The notes beneath the pieces were generated by a model. That model was not told the origin of the DNA. It did not search any database and saw only the letters and a list, made by a program, of their open reading frames with translations. From Bacillota bacterium (GTDB lineage: Bacteria; Bacillota; Clostridia; Christensenellales; UMGS416), in contig JAEZSC010000153.1 in NCBI GenBank assembly GCA_023422005.1, forward strand, positions 1-9,471: a DNA stretch of 9,471 nt, written 5' to 3'. The position numbers and the translations under genes are program-made. This document shows, one piece after another, positions 7,033 to 9,471 of this stretch; the stretch's first letter is position 1, and each line of letters starts with the position of its first letter.

Positions 7033-7536
7033 TTGAGCAGGTATGAAGACGGACTGCGGCTCATAGAAGAGAGATGCCGCGGCAAAAATGGAGAAGAAAA
7101 AGACAATCTGATCTCCCTGACGACGATCGCAACAGAGCCGAGCCCCGACGGAAATCCCCGCCCCTATTCCCGTGATGTGGACGCCTATTATGAAGACGGC
7201 GCGTTTTATATCGTAACACATGCAAAATCCAAAAAAATGCTGCAAATCGCGCAAAACCCGGAAGTCTCCTTTACGCTTTGCGCCGAGTGGTTTTCCGGCA
7301 ACGGCACAGGTATCAATCTTGGCTGGGTGCTGGACCCGATGAACGCGCAGATCAGAACCGGAATTCGCGCGGCGTTTATCAATTGGTACGACAGCGTGAA
7401 CAACGAAAACGATGAGAACTGCTGTTACTTGAAAATCCAATTGACAAAGGGCATCGTGATCAAAGACCATCACGCCGAAACATATTACATGGACTTTGTA
7501 AACAAAACCGAGGGCAAGGAGAACGCGATTATCTAG
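7033..7536 (+). CDS. Pyridoxamine 5'-phosphate oxidase-like (split-barrel flavin-binding) protein, 167 aa
   Basis: The start is TTG at 7033 with a perfect AGGAGG (7020-7025) seven bases upstream; an ATG at 6976 lies inside the promoter and is unlikely. The sequence fits the FMN-binding split-barrel (PNPOx-like) fold. SLTTIATEP and NPRPYSRDVDAYYEDGAFYIVTH form the first strands, followed by AKSKKMLQIAQNPEVSFTL, the typical K-x-x-x-I-x-x-N-P-x-V segment. Late strands are CYLKIQLTKGIVI and YYMDF. Members are small cytoplasmic flavin or F420 or haem-binding oxidoreductases, and many have unknown substrates; it is unlikely to be true PdxH. Codon use (AAA, GAA, TTT) is more AT-rich than in its GC-rich neighbours recJ and recF, suggesting a different history. 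It is a single-gene unit, ending before the long terminator hairpin. Confidence 0.82.
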   Translation: MSRYEDGLRLIEERCRGKNGEEKDNLISLTTIATEPSPDGNPRPYSRDVDAYYEDGAFYIVTHAKSKKMLQIAQNPEVSFTLCAEWFSGNGTGINLGWVLDPMNAQIRTGIRAAFINWYDSVNNENDENCCYLKIQLTKGIVIKDHHAETYYMDFVNKTEGKENAII

Positions 7537-7577
7537 GCCCTCATCCGGCATGGCTTTGGCTCACCCGTAACATGCAA

Positions 7578-7625
7578 AACAGAAAGCCGCCGGCCCTGCG
7601 TACACAGGGCCGGCGGCTTTCTGTT
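7578..7625. terminator. Bidirectional terminator: perfect 21-bp inverted repeat
   Basis: Bases 7578-7598 are the exact reverse complement of 7605-7625, around a 6-base loop (CGTACA). The GC-rich core is flanked by AGAAAG...CTTTCT, so the hairpin with a short, interrupted T run (TTTCTGTT) can form in both directions. It lies between convergent genes: 41 bases after the PNPOx-like stop and 37 bases after the end of the P-loop ATPase gene. Confidence 0.88.
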
Positions 7626-7662
7626 GCTTAACAATGCAGACCAGGCAAGGTTCGTGATACCC

Positions 7663-8718
7663 CTATACGGCATGCAGACGGTCCAGCGCGTCCAGCAGCG
7701 CCTGCCGGGCGGCCTCCTGTTTCTCAGCGTCCGGCGGCGCGCCTGCGGCAGCATACGCATCCTGTATCTGCTGCACCCGTGCCAGGCAGGCCGTGCCCAG
7801 GGCCACCTTGGCGCGGTAGGCGGCGGCGATGTCGGCCAGCTTGCCGGCCAGCTCCTCGTCGGTGCCGGCGGGTATGATCTTCTCGTACAGGTCGAAGATC
7901 TCATCGCCGGCGCGGTCGGGGAAGTATTCATGAGGCGCAGTCGTGTCGATGACGGCGACGTCCAATTCCCGCAGAATGATCATGTCCAGGCTGTCGGGGT
8001 CAAAACCGCAGTGATATACCTCTGTGTCTAAGCCCTTGTCGGCGGCCTGGGCGGCCAGCGCCTTGAGCAGCGTGGATTTGCCGGTGCCCGGCCTGCCTTT
8101 CAGGAAAACCCGCCGCGCCAACCCTTCGGTCAGGTTGGGGATAAAGTCTCTGGAACCCAGCGGCGTGGCGGCGCCCATAAAGCGGTGACGGGCGACAGCA
8201 GGCTTTTCCAACCGTCTTTCACCCAGCAAGTCTTCGATCAGCTGTTCGGTGGCTGCGCGATGGGCTGCGCGGTCCATACGGGCGATGTAGAGCGCTTCCC
8301 AATCGTCGTGTATGGCCAGCCCCTCTTTGAAGGCCTTTGTTGCGGCGTCCAGCCCCGCTTGTATGACCGTGTCCAGCTTTTGCATCTCCGTGGGCTCCTG
8401 CCGCGCGCCGCATTGCATGGTCACCGCGTCGGGCAGCGGGCCCTCCAGCGCCTCAGCCTGCACCACCGCTGTGCGCAGCGCGGGGATCACGAGGCCGTCC
8501 AGCGCATCCTCTCCCATGGGGTTGTGCAGATACTCCACGGTGCTCCCGGCCTGGACCTGGCGTTCGGCAGCCTCCCGCAGCAATGCGGTACGCTGAGTGT
8601 GACGCCCGCCCTCCAATATGTATACGTGCTCCATTCCCTCCAAATTGCTGGCAAGCAGACTTCTGTGGCCCTTGGCGGTATAACCGCTGGTGTAGTAGTG
8701 CAGTTCCTTGGTGCTCAT
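7663..8718 (-). CDS. Internally duplicated P-loop ATPase, PRK06851-like, 351 aa
   Basis: The start is the ATG at 8718 (MSTKELHYYTSGYTAKG), with AAAGGGG nine bases upstream; the longer reading from 8823 has no such support. The protein consists of two similar halves. The second half (about 200-285) holds an intact Walker A, GRPGTGKST at 208-216, and DVAVIDTTAPHEYFPD. The first half (about 28-97) matches it in order but reads GGRHTQRTA in place of Walker A and AVVQAEALEGPLPD in place of the D-T-x-P-H strand. The halves align without gaps over LDGLVIPALRTAVV and LDMIILRELDVAVI. From memory this is the architecture of a poorly characterised Firmicutes ATP-binding family (PRK06851-like), in which I recall both halves having a P-loop. 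The C-terminal tail is Ala-rich and helical. It is cytoplasmic and its function is unknown. No clear promoter was found upstream. Confidence 0.8.
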   Translation of the reverse strand: MSTKELHYYTSGYTAKGHRSLLASNLEGMEHVYILEGGRHTQRTALLREAAERQVQAGSTVEYLHNPMGEDALDGLVIPALRTAVVQAEALEGPLPDAVTMQCGARQEPTEMQKLDTVIQAGLDAATKAFKEGLAIHDDWEALYIARMDRAAHRAATEQLIEDLLGERRLEKPAVARHRFMGAATPLGSRDFIPNLTEGLARRVFLKGRPGTGKSTLLKALAAQAADKGLDTEVYHCGFDPDSLDMIILRELDVAVIDTTAPHEYFPDRAGDEIFDLYEKIIPAGTDEELAGKLADIAAAYRAKVALGTACLARVQQIQDAYAAAGAPPDAEKQEAARQALLDALDRLHAV

Positions 8719-8794
8719 GCTGACATTCCCCTTTCCTTGGTCTCCCTTGCTAGCTATGCTCAGGCGCAGCAAAAGGTGAAAGGCAGGCACCCCC

Positions 8795-8823
8795 TTGTAT
8801 GCCAGGCGCGCAGAACGTATCAT
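8795..8823 (+). promoter_or_regulatory. Candidate recF promoter
   Basis: TTGTAT (8795-8800) and TATCAT (8818-8823) are separated by 17 bases. Predicted start about 8830 leaves a short leader of about 17 bases carrying GGAGG (8836-8840). The -10 matches consensus at five of six bases, the -35 only at its first three. A second TATCAT at 8826-8831 has no matching -35. Confidence 0.5.
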
Positions 8824-8846
8824 AGTATCATGACCGGAGGTACCGT

Positions 8847-9471
8847 TTGGTTCTCACGCAGCTTACGCTGGCACGCTACAGAAACCTGAACCCGCTGGAG
8901 CTCAGGCCGGAGCCGGGGATCACCGTGTTCGTAGGGCGCAATGCCCAGGGCAAAACGAACATCGTGGAGTCGGTGTATTTCTGTTGCACCGGGCGCAGCC
9001 ACCGCACCGCCCACGACAAGGAGCTCGTGCGCTGGGATGAGCAGACGGCCTATCTGCGCGCCGAGACGCTGCACCGCGACGGGCGGCACCTGGTGGAGAT
9101 CGGCCTATCCAACGCGGGCAAGAAGATGCTCAAAGTAAACGGCCTGCCAGCGCGGCGTATGGGCGAGCTCATGGGCCACGTCAACGCCGTGATGTTCTCC
9201 CCGGAGGATCTGTCCTTGGTGAAGGCAGGGCCGGCGGTACGCCGGCGCTTTTTGGACATGGACATGAGCCAGACCGACGCCAACCACTTCTACGACCTGC
9301 AAACCTATCAGAAGGCGCTCAACCAACGCAACGCGCTGCTTAAGCAGATCCCCTTCAGCCCCAAGAAGGCCGACATGCTGCCCGTGTGGGATGAGCAGCT
9401 GGCCCCACTGGGCGCGCGCATCGTGCTGCGGCGCAAGCGCTTTGCCCGGGAGCTCTTCGAGCGGGCGTTGG
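8847..9471 (+). CDS. recF: DNA replication/repair protein RecF, 5' part (208 codons, cut by window end)
   Basis: RecF is an SMC/ABC-like ATPase that, with RecO and RecR, loads RecA at single-strand gaps and helps restart stalled forks. The start is TTG at 8847 with GGAGG six bases upstream, giving MVLTQLTLARYRNLNPLEL, which matches the usual RecF N terminus. Walker A is intact at 30-37 (GRNAQGKT), followed by the family's TNIVESVYF. The RecF signature PEDLSLVKAGPAVRRRFLD lies at 119-137. RecF is usually about 360-370 residues, so a little over half is visible; the ABC signature and Walker B are beyond the edge. The frame stays open to base 9471. Unlike the common dnaA-dnaN-recF order, the gene next to it is a divergent ATPase gene, so it probably starts its own transcript. 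Confidence 0.95.
   Translation, partial: MVLTQLTLARYRNLNPLELRPEPGITVFVGRNAQGKTNIVESVYFCCTGRSHRTAHDKELVRWDEQTAYLRAETLHRDGRHLVEIGLSNAGKKMLKVNGLPARRMGELMGHVNAVMFSPEDLSLVKAGPAVRRRFLDMDMSQTDANHFYDLQTYQKALNQRNALLKQIPFSPKKADMLPVWDEQLAPLGARIVLRRKRFARELFERAL

Noticed and set aside
8719..8850. Promoter for the leftward P-loop ATPase gene (TTTCAC-N17-CATAGC)
   Set aside because: Two of six and three of six matches to consensus only; no alternative pair with good spacing was found, so none is annotated.

Overview
The window looks like a chromosomal segment of a moderately high-GC Firmicute (Clostridia-like). The basis is gene content and signals: a recJ-apt-rel cluster of the kind known from Clostridia and Bacilli, strong AGGAGG-type ribosome binding sites, sigma-A promoters often with an extended -10, and heavy use of TTG starts (recJ, rel, the PNPOx-like gene and recF). 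No RNA genes, CRISPR arrays, IS elements or prophage genes were found. No intergenic gap exceeds about 180 bases.

Layout: (1) 1-339 (+) is the 3' end of a gene whose product ends in a phosphogluconate-dehydrogenase-C-like domain, closed by a strong hairpin terminator. (2) 461-1478 (-) is an AT-richer two-gene unit: a two-TM membrane protein with a GAF-like cytoplasmic domain and a 59-residue protein of unknown function, with a well-formed promoter at 1520-1548. (3) 1607-6859 (-) is the recJ-apt-rel operon: single-strand DNA exonuclease, adenine salvage enzyme and bifunctional (p)ppGpp synthetase/hydrolase, with a promoter just upstream of recJ. (4) 7033-7536 (+) is a PNPOx-fold flavoprotein-like gene, divergent from recJ, with its own promoter. 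(5) A perfect 21-bp inverted repeat forms a two-way terminator between it and the convergent next gene. (6) 7663-8718 (-) is an internally duplicated P-loop ATPase whose first half has lost its nucleotide-binding motifs. (7) 8847 to the window end (+) is the 5' part of recF, divergent from the ATPase gene and apparently with its own promoter.

Together the core genes cover DNA repair (RecJ, RecF) and purine/alarmone metabolism (Apt, Rel). The accessory part is the membrane GAF pair, the PNPOx-like gene and the half-degenerate ATPase. I see no clearly assembled new defence or mobile system. The best candidates for something undescribed are the membrane-GAF/small-protein pair and the asymmetric ATPase.
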